64,000 nt of DNA from Trichomonas tenax (taxonomy: Eukaryota; Parabasalia; Trichomonadida; Trichomonadidae): NCBI GenBank assembly GCA_023091735.1, contig JALKBU010000054.1, positions 42,026-106,025 on the forward strand, read 5' to 3'. Position 1 is the stretch's first letter. Every line of letters starts with the position of its first letter. A model generated the notes under the pieces. That model was not told the origin of the DNA, did not search any database, and worked only from the letters and a program-made list of their open reading frames with translations. This document shows, in pieces, positions 1 to 9,238 of the stretch. A program made the position numbers and the translations under genes.

Positions 1-2
1 TA

Positions 3-398
3 GTTCCTTTCTTAATTCAGAATGATCAGTTCTCTAACGAGGTCTATGAGCCAATTTCTCAGTTCGTTCCTCTTGAGGAGCTCCAGGAGGACCTATTTAA
101 CCATCCAGATTCACCACGAGTAATTTTATATAATATCTCGAAAGCAACTTATAATGCAGCACAAGTGTACAATGCTGTATCGCATTGTTCAATTGGTGAA
201 ATACGTAAAGCAAGTCTTGATAGTGACCACGCCTTATCAAAATCTGGGTCTCTTTCATCATTTGCTTCACTTCCATCAAAAAATGGTTCAACTGAGCAAG
301 TAAAAGTCAAGCCAGTTGCTCTACAACTCTCTAGACCTGTTCCTGTTGCTTCAAGACGTGGATCGAAAGTTATTCCATCTATCCCGAAAATCCAGTAA
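3..398 (+). CDS. 3' end of an unidentified protein gene (5' end outside window)
   Basis: One frame is open from the window edge to a TAA at 396-398, giving the last 131 residues of a longer protein. The first part is acidic and hydrophobic (residues around QFVPLEELQEDLFNHPDSP). The last 60 residues are rich in Ser, Pro, Lys and Arg (SLSSFASLPSKNGS, then SRPVPVASRRGSKVIP), which looks like a disordered basic tail with possible phosphorylation sites. No domain is recognisable and I do not know the family. The internal start at 165 is a GTG and is not a credible start. The coding-like composition and open frame support a real gene. Confidence 0.55.
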   Translation, partial: VPFLIQNDQFSNEVYEPISQFVPLEELQEDLFNHPDSPRVILYNISKATYNAAQVYNAVSHCSIGEIRKASLDSDHALSKSGSLSSFASLPSKNGSTEQVKVKPVALQLSRPVPVASRRGSKVIPSIPKIQ

Positions 399-872
399 TT
401 ATGAAAACGTTCTTTCCTATTTTAATATCCATCCGATTATAATAAACATGTGTACAAAGAACTCTTCTTTTTTTACTCAAGTTATATTATTAAATTTTGC
501 TGTTATAGCCTTAGACACAATGAATTCATCTAAGCTATAGCTATGTAAGCACTTTTTAAATAACAATGAATTCATTTTATACATTGATTAATGAAAAAAA
601 AAATGGAATATGTTTAAGCTTTTAGATAAGGAATTGAGGAGCTATCTACATTGTAAAACTTTTTATTGTAAGAAAAGTTCTGATATTCATATAGAATAAT
701 GAAAATTGGAATGCTCGAAAATATTATGGGGTAATCAAAAATATAAAGGGGATTTTCACGATAAATATCAAAAACCTTTTTGGTTATAAATCTATGATGC
801 GCAAGCCACAAAGAAGCGAAATATCGAAATTCTGAATCAAATATTTATTGATTCGAAATTGTGTGATATCTA
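399..872. other. AT-rich spacer
   Basis: No supportable gene. Two short overlapping frames are present, but they have low-complexity composition and no promoter. No clear initiator is visible in front of the coiled-coil gene that follows. Confidence 0.5.
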
Positions 873-3758
873 ATGAGTCAAATGGATAAAGATATGAAGT
901 TTGACTTTAACGATTTATCCGAAATAGCGCCAAGCGGCATCGCTGATGACTACTTGCAGCAGCTAGAGTCGCAAATGCAAGATATTTCCAAACTAAAAGA
1001 CGAAGTCCGCGATTTGAAAGATAAAAATCAGAATCTGACGGAACAGAATTCCATTATGCAAAGAAAAATCGATTGGATGAAGCAAGAAAATGAAACCAGA
1101 ATCAAAGCGATTCAAGACACGGCAACAAACCAAATTGAGATAAAGAATAACGCCATCAGCAAGCTGAACAACGAGCTCAAGGGGTTAAATGAGAGTACGA
1201 AGCAAAAAATTAACAAGTTATCACAACAAAACAGTGAAATTCAGAAATCATTAGACCAAAGCAACGCGTCGATACAGAATTTTCAGAACCAAATGCAAGG
1301 AATCTCCAATGTTCAGTTTAACACTTTAGAAGAAATTGCAAATTTCATCGAATCGAAATTCAGCGAGTTGAATGATGAAATCGGAAGCATGAGCGGAATG
1401 GCTCAAAGTGTACCGGTTGGAGACTATAAGAAGTTGAGAAACGAATATCAACAATCGAAAATGAAAAATGAAGCTGTAATTGCAGAATTAACAGGGCAAT
1501 TACAGGGTGCTCGTGACAAAGTTGATGATTTTGAGGCGAGTTTAGATGCCATCCAAAAGAAATCTCTCGCTGAAGAACTTAATTACACAAAGGAAATAAC
1601 TGCTGTTAAAAATGAACGAGATAGACTCCAAACGCAAGTTGATACACTAAAGAAGCAGAATGAAGATGTTTTAGCGAAGCTTGAAGCTGCAAATCAACAG
1701 CAAGCGAAGAAAGATTCAGAATTATCAAAGCTCAATGCAACAAACACTGAGAATGATAATTTGCTTCAGAAGGCCAAGAACAAGATCAGCAAACTTCAGG
1801 CCGCTCTCGCAGACTTAAAGCAAGATAATGACATCAAAGATCAACAAATCAATGATTTGTCTGCTGATGTCGATGTCAGACAGACAATTATTGATAGTTT
1901 ATCATCGGAGAAAGATTCGTTAACGAATTTAGTTGAAGAGCTCAATGAAAAGACTGAAAATGAAGAAGAACAAATTGCAAAGCTTATGAAGGATAATGAC
2001 GATAAGCAAGATAAGATTTCATCATTAGAAAATGAAATACAGAAACTTAAGAATAACTTAACAACGCTCAACAAAGAAAAAGCAAATCTTTCAAATAACA
2101 TTAATGATTTAAAGTCCAAGCTTGAGCAGAGAGCTTCAACGATCCAAAATCTTGAAAATCGCAATAAAGGATTACAAGATGATATGAATAGACTCGCAAA
2201 TGAAAAACAGAATGAAATCAACAAGATCAAACAAGAAAACCAGCATAAAATGGACGAACTCAACAAGAAACTCAGTATCCCTGCAAGCACTTGGGAGATC
2301 TCTGGTGCTCCACATGATTTGAACAGCTCTCTTCGTGAGATATCATCGAATCAAAATCTTCAGCTTCCTGCAAAAATTACATCATCACTTCAAGCAGTTT
2401 CCGAGTTCATGAAACGTCAGAAGAATGATGAAAGTGAATCAGTTATTGTTTCTCTTAATGAGAAGGTCGATGGATTAAGAAATATGGTTAACTTGCTGAC
2501 GCAAATCAAGACCGGTCTTAACGTTAGTTATGATGATCTTGTCGATGATGAAAATGTTCAAAAGAATTTCGTTCAATCAATTAAAACAAATCTTGAACAA
2601 ATCCCAGCACTCCAAACACAGAAGAACGCAATGGAAGGCTTGATTACTGATATAATGAAGGTAACAGGTGCTAAGAAACCATCTGAAATCCAGGATGCAA
2701 TCAACGAATCAATTCAAGCTGCCGGCGAAATGAGAGATGTCATAACAAAATTACATGACAAGAATCGCAAACTTAAAGGCGATATTGCACAACTTCAGAA
2801 CATTAACGAGCAGATGAACGCAGAACTTGCAAAGCGCCAATCTGCTATTGATGGAATGAAGGATCAGATTTCTGATATAAACGAAGAAGTTCACAAGAAG
2901 AATATTGATATTGAAAAATTAAACGGAGAGATTGAGAATCAGAAGAATTCCTTCGAGATAAAGTTAAAGGACTCAGTGGAGAAAGTCAATAAAGAAAACA
3001 TTAATAAAATGAAGAAATTTGTTGCAGACATTGAGCAACTCAAAGAATCCAATGAAGGCAAAGAGAACATGATTAACAATTTACAAGCTAAGCTCGAAAA
3101 TCTCAGACAAGAAAGGCGTAAACTCAAGCAGGCTCTTTCAGAACAAGATGCATCAAATACATATGTAATTGCAACACTTGAATCAGAAAACGAAGCTAAA
3201 TCTCAAGCGGAAAGAGAAAATGCGATGAATCAACTCAACGACTTGAAGAAATTCTACGAAAATGTTCTTTCAGAGATGAAGAGAAAGAATTGCGAAATAC
3301 AGACAGCTTTGGATAATACAAAGCAGCAACTCAAGGATCTTCAAGCTAAAGAGTCACAGACAAATGATGTTAAGCAGAAGCTCGAAGAAAAGCTCAACAT
3401 TGCTGGTGGAGCATTCGAGCAACTCAAGAAGAAGTACATTGATGCAAAGAAGAATGCGGATATGAGAGAAAGAGCACAAAAGATGTTAATAACAAACGAA
3501 ATGAACACAAAGTTGCAGAATATGAAGGCTCAATATGAAATTGAGACTCGTAAAATTTTCAGCGACATTGTGATGCAGCTTATGATGTTTTACGACACCA
3601 ATGAGCTCCCAAGCTACGAGGTTTGCATGAAAGTCGTAGAAAGGGCCAAAGATACACTTAATACGTTATCATCAGAAGTTAAAACAATCAGAAGCATGCT
3701 TGGTATTACAGAACATGAAAACCTAGAGAAAACACTCCAGGATGCATTGTCAAAGTAA
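873..3758 (+). CDS. Long coiled-coil protein (961 aa)
   Basis: A 961-residue, almost wholly alpha-helical protein rich in Lys, Glu, Gln, Asn and Asp. Heptad coiled coil runs from about residue 28 to 470. A proline-containing, less regular segment (about 470-610, around IPASTWEISGAP and KITSSLQAVSEFMK) breaks it, and coiled coil resumes to about 880. The last 80 residues are a distinct helical module (KIFSDIVMQLMMFYDTNELPSYEVC) without heptads. There is no signal peptide or membrane segment. It resembles cytoskeletal, basal-body or golgin-type structural proteins, but sequence alone cannot choose. The ATG at 873 is followed by another at 882, and either could be used. No clear initiator was seen upstream. 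The stop TAA runs into AAAT, compatible with the trichomonad TAAA poly(A) signal that overlaps stop codons. Confidence 0.85.
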   Translation: MSQMDKDMKFDFNDLSEIAPSGIADDYLQQLESQMQDISKLKDEVRDLKDKNQNLTEQNSIMQRKIDWMKQENETRIKAIQDTATNQIEIKNNAISKLNNELKGLNESTKQKINKLSQQNSEIQKSLDQSNASIQNFQNQMQGISNVQFNTLEEIANFIESKFSELNDEIGSMSGMAQSVPVGDYKKLRNEYQQSKMKNEAVIAELTGQLQGARDKVDDFEASLDAIQKKSLAEELNYTKEITAVKNERDRLQTQVDTLKKQNEDVLAKLEAANQQQAKKDSELSKLNATNTENDNLLQKAKNKISKLQAALADLKQDNDIKDQQINDLSADVDVRQTIIDSLSSEKDSLTNLVEELNEKTENEEEQIAKLMKDNDDKQDKISSLENEIQKLKNNLTTLNKEKANLSNNINDLKSKLEQRASTIQNLENRNKGLQDDMNRLANEKQNEINKIKQENQHKMDELNKKLSIPASTWEISGAPHDLNSSLREISSNQNLQLPAKITSSLQAVSEFMKRQKNDESESVIVSLNEKVDGLRNMVNLLTQIKTGLNVSYDDLVDDENVQKNFVQSIKTNLEQIPALQTQKNAMEGLITDIMKVTGAKKPSEIQDAINESIQAAGEMRDVITKLHDKNRKLKGDIAQLQNINEQMNAELAKRQSAIDGMKDQISDINEEVHKKNIDIEKLNGEIENQKNSFEIKLKDSVEKVNKENINKMKKFVADIEQLKESNEGKENMINNLQAKLENLRQERRKLKQALSEQDASNTYVIATLESENEAKSQAERENAMNQLNDLKKFYENVLSEMKRKNCEIQTALDNTKQQLKDLQAKESQTNDVKQKLEEKLNIAGGAFEQLKKKYIDAKKNADMRERAQKMLITNEMNTKLQNMKAQYEIETRKIFSDIVMQLMMFYDTNELPSYEVCMKVVERAKDTLNTLSSEVKTIRSMLGITEHENLEKTLQDALSK

Positions 3759-4005
3759 AATATATATTATTCAAAATTATTTTCTTTAAACTAAGTCAAT
3801 ATCGTAAACTATTAATTTCATATAGATCTATGGTGTTTTTATTAAGTGGAGAAGCAAATAAATAAATATTCAATTAAAAAATTACAAATATTATCGAAAA
3901 GGTGTTGGGGCAATGCTGTTAAAAATATCACAAACTTCGTTGAAAACTCATCGAAGAAAATTCAAAATATTAACTTTAAGTAAAGAAAAAGGTAATTTTG
4001 TTGAA

Positions 4006-4050
4006 GGAAGCATCGTTTTGCATGAGCTAACGGTTTGCTTCCCAAAACGA
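4006..4050. repeat. Interleaved inverted repeats
   Basis: GGAAGC (4006-4011) pairs with GCTTCC (4037-4042), and TCGTTTTG (4013-4020) pairs with CAAAACGA (4043-4050). The arms are in the order A-B-A'-B', so the two hairpins exclude each other. A simple H-type pseudoknot is unlikely because there is no linker between A' and B'. Confidence 0.6.
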
Positions 4051-4593
4051 GTGTCTCGAACCTTAGCGCCGAACGCAATAAAGACCTCGTCCGGGATTCA
4101 GGAGCGATTTATGGCTGTCAAAACCGTTTCGTCAAAACTGAAAAAAATAATTTGTCATGTAAACTAGATGTAAAAATTATGAAAATCATCATTTTTGGAC
4201 TATTTAAAGAACTTCCTTGAGAACATTATACAAAATCCTATTTCAAATATATTTATTTCAGAATAAGTCAAGTTCTACATGAAGATTTGGCTGCAAATCA
4301 AAAAATTTTAAAATCATTATTTAAAAATTGACATGTAAACTGTCAAAAATATATTTAAGTCTTCATTTCATAATAAAAAAGCTTTTTTCAGCAATCTAAC
4401 ACATAATATTTTATTATATTTATGAATTGGTATAATTTTGCTAAGCTAGAAAGTCAATTGATGTTATTGATATCATTTGATAATTTATTTATGTAATTGT
4501 TGTGTTTTGATTGATAGAGTTGTTCCCCTTGGTTGTGTCCAAGCTATATATTAGTGATATTCCTCACAGAGGCAAATAGTATATGTGTGAAGT

Positions 4594-4601
4594 TCACTTT
4601 T
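4594..4601 (+). promoter_or_regulatory. Initiator-like element (TCACTTTT) of the 4641 gene
   Basis: TCACTTTT fits the trichomonad initiator consensus TCAYTWYT and lies 39 bp before the ATG at 4641. Confidence 0.5.
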
Positions 4602-4640
4602 CTGCCAAAAATTTTCCCCAGCCAATAAAAAAAGAAAATC

Positions 4641-5036
4641 ATGGATGGGCTGGCCACACCTGTAAGGAAAACGGAGCCAGACTACCTCATTTCTTCTACT
4701 GCTTTCAGATCACCGCCTACTTCTGCCCTTAAATCGAGGAGCAGGCAGGCAACACCTGAATGGATAAATCAATCGACTGACTTTCCAGGAATTCTCAGTA
4801 GCCCTGTACCTACAAAGACAGTTAGACACTCGCCAACCAAAAACCAAATCAAATCACCATTAATATCGAAATATATCATTTTTTTTACTAATCCATTGAT
4901 TGCTGTAGTACTGATTATATTGGCACTAGCGATCACATTTATCAAACCAGAAATGATATTCCTTGTGTTAATATCTTTCTTTGTATTAATATACTTATTC
5001 AAACTCTATGTTCAGAATAAATACAAACAGCCTTAA
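4641..5036 (+). CDS. Small two-pass membrane protein with proline-directed phosphosites
   Basis: A 131-residue protein. Residues 1-75 are hydrophilic, basic and rich in Ser, Thr and Pro, with six S/T-P sites (Thr6, Ser24, Thr38, Ser54, Ser64, Ser72). One of these is SPTK at 64-67, a good CDK-type site. Residues about 78-101 and 104-123 are two closely spaced hydrophobic helices forming a hairpin, followed by the basic tail QNKYKQP. The layout suggests a tail-end membrane protein of the ER or nuclear envelope with a cytosolic N-terminus under cell-cycle kinase control; that is inference, and no family is recognised. The start is supported by an initiator at 4594-4601. The stop TAA overlaps TAAAAC. 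Confidence 0.75.
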   Translation: MDGLATPVRKTEPDYLISSTAFRSPPTSALKSRSRQATPEWINQSTDFPGILSSPVPTKTVRHSPTKNQIKSPLISKYIIFFTNPLIAVVLIILALAITFIKPEMIFLVLISFFVLIYLFKLYVQNKYKQP

Positions 5037-5204
5037 AACTAAGACAACCTCTTATCAAGGCTTTCTTCTCTTACAAATATTTTGATTTTTCATGATCAAA
5101 TGCGTGGAGCCAAATTTACATTAAAAATAAGAGTTCCTGAATGATCTGAAGCTATCTATATAATAACTTTAATGAAACTAAACAGATTGCATTTGACATT
5201 TTGC

Positions 5205-5212
5205 CATGTAAA
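5205..5212 (+). promoter_or_regulatory. TGNCAYGTAAA motif in front of the 5244 gene
   Basis: GCCATGTAAA sits 18 bp before the initiator at 5231. It is one of about nineteen similar intergenic sites in the window. Its position fixes the promoter inside what would otherwise be read as the first 24 codons of a longer frame starting at 5172. Confidence 0.5.
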
Positions 5213-5230
5213 TTTTGGATATGGTGTTCG

Positions 5231-5243
5231 TCACTTTTCATTC
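5231..5243 (+). promoter_or_regulatory. Initiator of the 5244 gene
   Basis: TCACTTTTCATTC ends directly before the ATG at 5244 and matches the T. vaginalis initiator consensus TCAYTWYTCATTA at nearly every position. This decides the start codon: transcription here would exclude the upstream in-frame ATG at 5172. Confidence 0.7.
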
Positions 5244-5765
5244 ATGGAAAGAAACCAAGCGAAAACCCGAACTTTGAATGTCATTTTCGAAAATGGGCCG
5301 GTACTATTTCTAGACTATCTCCCGGAAATATTATCGGTTGAGTATTTGACAACTATTTGCTTGCAAATACAGCAATTCATAGATTTTGGAAAATTCAGCT
5401 TCGTTCATAAGAACAAAGTCTTAAAACCAACAGATATTGTCAATTTCCCCGAAATAAATGTAATACCATTTAAAGAAAAACGATTTACATTCATCAAATT
5501 ATTATTATCGATTTCTGCTTTCTTAGGAGCGGTGTACTTGTATGCGAAATCTACACATTTGTTGGAAAAAGAGGATAATGCTCCCCAAAGTTTATCATTT
5601 TTATTTTTAGTTCCAAGTGCTCTTTGTTTGTTTTTGTTCTCATTCTTCGTGCCTCTTGTTTCCTTCAAAAAATCAAATACATTCGTTGTTGTTCTAAGAT
5701 TATTCTTCCTCAGTTTGATGCCAAACTTCACTCTCGAGCAAGTGTTGATCAATGACAATGCTTGA
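5244..5765 (+). CDS. Ubiquitin-like domain plus membrane helices
   Basis: 173 residues from the ATG at 5244, chosen because a near-consensus initiator ends just before it. Residues about 8-75 look like a ubiquitin-like beta-grasp fold: a strand (TRTLNVIFENG), a helix (VEYLTTICLQIQQF), then short strands and a KVLKPTDIV segment resembling the 'L.D..TL.D..I' part of ubiquitin. Hydrophobic helices follow at about 79-98, 116-138 and 145-161. UBL-plus-membrane architecture occurs in ER-associated degradation factors such as the TMUB and HERP families. No direct match is claimed. There is no terminal diglycine, so it would not be a conjugated modifier. The neighbour at 6255 also appears to carry ubiquitin-like folds. 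Confidence 0.7.
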   Translation: MERNQAKTRTLNVIFENGPVLFLDYLPEILSVEYLTTICLQIQQFIDFGKFSFVHKNKVLKPTDIVNFPEINVIPFKEKRFTFIKLLLSISAFLGAVYLYAKSTHLLEKEDNAPQSLSFLFLVPSALCLFLFSFFVPLVSFKKSNTFVVVLRLFFLSLMPNFTLEQVLINDNA

Positions 5766-6254
5766 TCTCATACACATTATTTTTTGTTTTATATTACTGT
5801 CTGAATAAATTTCATATTTTGAGATCAATTATACTCCTTCGAAACTTTGTCTATAGATTCAATGTGCCGGGCCAAATCGATAGCTGAAGCCTTCTATCAT
5901 GAAAATTATTACAAGTCAAAAAAGTTAAAGATAGAAATTTAATAAACTTAATGATTTTTTAACAAAATTGGCTAAAATCATGATTAAAAAATGATTTTAA
6001 TCAAATTTTAAATTAGCACATCATTAATAAAATAGCAATTGATATATTTCTAATGATTGGTTTTGCTCAAACTCTTTTGAAAGTTATTTTGTTATTAATT
6101 TCGCAAACAAAAATTATTTCTTTAAAAAAATCAATGCAACATCAACGCTGTAATACAATGAACAAATCAAACTATATGATTCTCAAAAAATGCCAATAAA
6201 TTTAGGGTCCCCCTTGAAATTTATTTTAAAATAAACCCCAAATCAAATTCGCCT
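5766..6254. other. AT-rich spacer
   Basis: No gene seen. The only notable site is TTTAGGGTCCCCCTT at 6201-6215, shared with the upstream region of the Bre1-like gene. Confidence 0.45.
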
Positions 6255-7568
6255 ATGAGAGCAAAATCAGCTCCCATCAATACATCGAACCAAAGTAATT
6301 TTGTAGAGCTCGTTATCAAGCGGAAAATCAACAATCTCAAAAGTAGCGAAATAAATTACATTCCATACAAAGCAAAGTTGCCTCCAGAAATAGAAATTGA
6401 CACTCTCAAGAATATTATAAAACGCAGTATGAAAAATAACGAAGCTACTGATCCTTCTATCACTATCGAGGTTAATGGATTCGAAATCGACTCTGGTAAA
6501 ATCTCCACTAAAGATTGTCAAATCGAATTTGTAGCTTCCTTCAAAAAATACCAAATTACGTTTCTCTACAAAGGTTCTAACAACCGAAAGGTTTTAGTTC
6601 TTCCTAAAACTGATTTTGTTTCAAGTTTACAGGAAAGTTTGGAATTGGATAAACATGCAAAAGTTGACTTCTACAAGGACAATAATTTAATCAAATTTGA
6701 TGAAAGTACAAGACTATCTGATATAGTCGATAATTTTGAAGTAATTGAATATACACAATACTACGAAATTGATGTCACTACAAAGTGCAAATATGGTAAT
6801 ACACTTTTTGTCGTAGTTCCGTCGATTGAAAAAGTAGATTTATTAGCAACTTCGAAAAAGTTTGGGGATTTGCTTCCCAAGAAATACACATTTTCTAAAT
6901 TCCAATTCGAGTTAAAAGAAATAAGAGGTGGTGGCAAATCTATTGATAGAAATACCGATATTCTAACATTTATTCAAACAGATAAAGGAAAAACTTTAGG
7001 TGTTCCAAAATTTTTTTACACATACCAATTGATGTATATTTCTCCTAAGGTTAACATTTATCAACTGAACGCAGTGAATACGAAAATCCTTCAAGAACGT
7101 TTGTCAAATCTATCATGCGATTGCACATTTAATGAAATTGTTCAAATTTTGTGCAATGTTTTGGGCAATTTTAGAGAGAATAACGTTTTCATCTATCATG
7201 CTTTGAGCCACAGGCCGTGCAACTTAAAATCGAAAGTAATCGACGCAATGCTATCTGTACATAAGGCAAAAGATATCTCATCTTATGCAATCGATAAAGA
7301 TTTTGATATCTTGACCGAAAAGGGCAAATTCATAAACATAGAATACAAAGGCAAAATATACTACTTCATTTCAAACAAGAAAGATATAATCAGCTCTTTG
7401 AAGATTCAAATTCGACATAAATTTAAAATGGAGGCCCAAAATCAAACGCCTCAATCATTTAATTTATTTGATGGTATTGATCTTCTCAAAGAAGAAACGG
7501 TAATAGAAAATATTGATTCAGATATTTTAACAATGACTGATGCAGATCAACAATCAATTATATGTTGA
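6255..7568 (+). CDS. Probable multi-ubiquitin-like-fold protein (437 aa)
   Basis: A 437-residue soluble protein. At least four stretches have the order strand, helix, then a 'hydrophobic-G-x-x-I/L-D' turn and closing strand expected of beta-grasp (ubiquitin-like) folds: about 17-95 (VNGFEIDSGKI, then CQIEFVAS), 97-168 (FYKDNNLIKFDESTRLSDI), 169-255 and 357-430 (FINIEYKGKIYYFI, then SSLKIQIRHKF). Sequence identity among them is low, so this is a fold-level inference. There is no diglycine end (the protein ends SIIC), no membrane segment and no enzyme motif. It could be a scaffold for ubiquitin or SUMO pathways or a diverged trichomonad family. No initiator is visible; TTTAGGGTCCCCC lies about 40 bp upstream. 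Confidence 0.65.
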   Translation: MRAKSAPINTSNQSNFVELVIKRKINNLKSSEINYIPYKAKLPPEIEIDTLKNIIKRSMKNNEATDPSITIEVNGFEIDSGKISTKDCQIEFVASFKKYQITFLYKGSNNRKVLVLPKTDFVSSLQESLELDKHAKVDFYKDNNLIKFDESTRLSDIVDNFEVIEYTQYYEIDVTTKCKYGNTLFVVVPSIEKVDLLATSKKFGDLLPKKYTFSKFQFELKEIRGGGKSIDRNTDILTFIQTDKGKTLGVPKFFYTYQLMYISPKVNIYQLNAVNTKILQERLSNLSCDCTFNEIVQILCNVLGNFRENNVFIYHALSHRPCNLKSKVIDAMLSVHKAKDISSYAIDKDFDILTEKGKFINIEYKGKIYYFISNKKDIISSLKIQIRHKFKMEAQNQTPQSFNLFDGIDLLKEETVIENIDSDILTMTDADQQSIIC

Positions 7569-8176
7569 ATAAATTTGTGATGTTTACAAAATAATCGTCT
7601 TTTATTAAATAATAGAGCTAAATTTTTTTTGGTCATAATTTTTAAATCCATATATAATGTCATCTTTAAATATAACATCAAAATCGAAAAATACTTTAAT
7701 AATTTTTGAGAAGTTTACGTATGAATTGAAAAAAAAAGAAAAAAGAGCCACTGGCGGGGCGAGTAAAAGTTTATTCTCACATTATCTAAAATGTTGGAAT
7801 TAACCTATGGATAGGTTTGAGGGGGTGCAACGGTGTTGCATTTTCACTTTTGGTGACTGTGGGATTACCTATTGTTCTTCATTTCTGAGATTACTGATTT
7901 CTTCATCAGTAACTTCATTGTGTTCTCATCTGATTGGAATGATGTTAAAAATACAGAATGATGAAGTTATGGCGGAAATCGACATTTTTACTGATTGTTG
8001 ACCTCATCTTCTTCGATGTTTCCTTCCTCGCTCCAGTTAACTTCATCAGATACTTTGCACATTTCTTGTAGAAGACACCAAGCGAGCTGATGACTATTGG
8101 ATTTCGATAATCAGCATTCTTGTTGATCTTATCTTCGTATGCGCTTTGCATCTTTGTCTCTCCATTGTCTGATATG

Positions 8177-9052
8177 TCATCGTATGGGCAAGTTACGTCG
8201 ACTATCCAAAATTTTGGACTCGTTGTAGATGATGATATCGGGCTTGAGTCTCGCTGGCTCGCCTTGGATTACTGGCTTGTTTGGAATGGATACAGTTGAG
8301 TTAAACTTAACTGTGTATCCCGCAAAAGCATGGACAGCCTCCTTTGCAATGATATCGACGATCTTATTGTGTCGAATCGTCATTTGTGTGAAAGCATTGC
8401 GGCAGGAGTTGATGAGATGCTTTAGCGAATCTTCTTTCCTTTTACCGCAATAAGGGTAGTGAGGTCCTGTGTTCTCTGGCAGGCCTTTGCGGGAATGAAG
8501 ACATCCATTGTACAGCGCGTTGCATCTTGCACTTAGTGCGAATTTGATGACCTTGTCGCTGACTCTGTTGGAATAGTTTCCAGCTATAGCATTGCAGTCT
8601 TTGTTGTCTTTGAGATTCAGGAAGCTGTGTCCGTGAACAGGGAGCTCAAGTATTTTGTTCATGCTATGTTCACTTTCACGCATTATGATTGCTTTTGTGA
8701 CTGCTTTGGAGTCTGAGATTGGTGTTTCACCGTCGATCTTGAGTGCTGCTTTGTTGTCGTAGTAAACTATTTTGGCTTTTAGCTTGTCTGCTGCTGCTTT
8801 GGCACGGATGACTAGTGATGCTGTTCCACTTCTCTCGGTCATCAGTTCTCCTTCTGGTGTTGTTTCCCAGTCGAGGAATGAGGAGTCGTTGGATGCATTA
8901 ATGCCTCGTTTGTTCCTCTCTCTTCTTGTGAATTCTTTCGTTAACAGTGCTGTTTGTGGGTTTGGGCTGTTCAGCATGTTGATGAGTGTCTTCACTTTCA
9001 GAGCGAGTGCCCTCTGATGTGTGGGCTGGATGGATAATCCCCATCTTGCCAT
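8177..9052 (-). pseudogene. Retrotransposon ORF fragment with zinc-knuckle and endonuclease motifs
   Basis: A 291-residue open stretch inside the dead retroelement. Near the start, GLSIQPTHQRALALK resembles the conserved post-RT 'GGLG' segment. At 200-217 there is a CCHC-type knuckle (YPYCG, then H212 and C217) in which the first expected cysteine is Tyr. RHNKIVDII (227-235) and KPDIII (270-275) are the hallmark motifs of the restriction-like endonuclease of R2-type elements. The frame ends just where the catalytic Asp region should follow; that region is found in a shifted frame downstream. The ATG at 9052 is not a real start, because the homologous sequence continues upstream in another frame. 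Confidence 0.75.
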
Positions 9053-9172
9053 CTGATTTGCGCAAGTTCCTTGGGGAGCATGCCAACTCCAATCTTCCTT
9101 TTGATGATGCCTCTGATCTCATGTTCAGATGTCACATACCGAAAGTTGTCACGAAAAAGCGACATTATCTGA

Positions 9173-9180
9173 CATGTAAA
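9173..9180 (+). promoter_or_regulatory. TGNCAYGTAAA motif
   Basis: GACATGTAAA on the plus strand lies between the retroelement's 5' junction and the tRNA locus. No plus-strand gene follows closely, so it may be fortuitous or belong to the disrupted locus. Confidence 0.35.
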
Positions 9181-9238
9181 GTTGTAATTCTCATCGTCAA
9201 ATCAAAACTGAAAAGGGAAAGGGAAAAACATCGAAAAA

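Larger units (their letters stand above)
3759..4640. other. Spacer with interleaved inverted repeats and two TGNCAYGTAAA motifs
   Basis: No convincing gene; the small frames at 3913-4167 and 4035-4220 lack promoter or domain support. A patch at about 4000-4140 is clearly richer in G+C than its surroundings and holds interleaved inverted repeats (4006-4050). CATGTAAA motifs lie at 4156-4163 and 4332-4339. Confidence 0.5.
7808..9180 (-). mobile_element. Decayed 5'-truncated non-LTR retrotransposon (REL-endonuclease type)
   Basis: On the minus strand, about 1.2-1.4 kb encodes the C-terminal part of a non-LTR retrotransposon protein of the R2/NeSL/CRE-like group. Three successive pieces lie in different frames. 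The first, about 9052-9170, is open with coding-like sequence (EIRGIIKRKIGVGML). The second is 8177-9052, with a zinc-knuckle remnant, RHN and KPDI. The third, about 7945-8200, contains VDVTCPYDD and later PIVISSLGVF, both typical of the restriction-like endonuclease region. The reverse transcriptase itself is absent, so the copy is 5' truncated. G+C is higher than in the flanks, consistent with an inserted element. The 3' boundary is uncertain; about 7808 is a guess from composition. Frameshifts and a lost zinc cysteine show it is dead. Confidence 0.75.

Noticed and set aside
1841..2290. 149-residue minus-strand frame inside the 961-aa coiled-coil gene
   Set aside because: Its Leu/Ser-rich composition is the mirror of Glu/Lys-rich coiled coil on the other strand; no promoter or domain.
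4393..4405. TCTAACACATAATA, similar to the trichomonad intron branch/acceptor ACTAACACACAG
   Set aside because: It lacks the terminal AG, has no GTAYGT donor nearby, and lies outside any gene.
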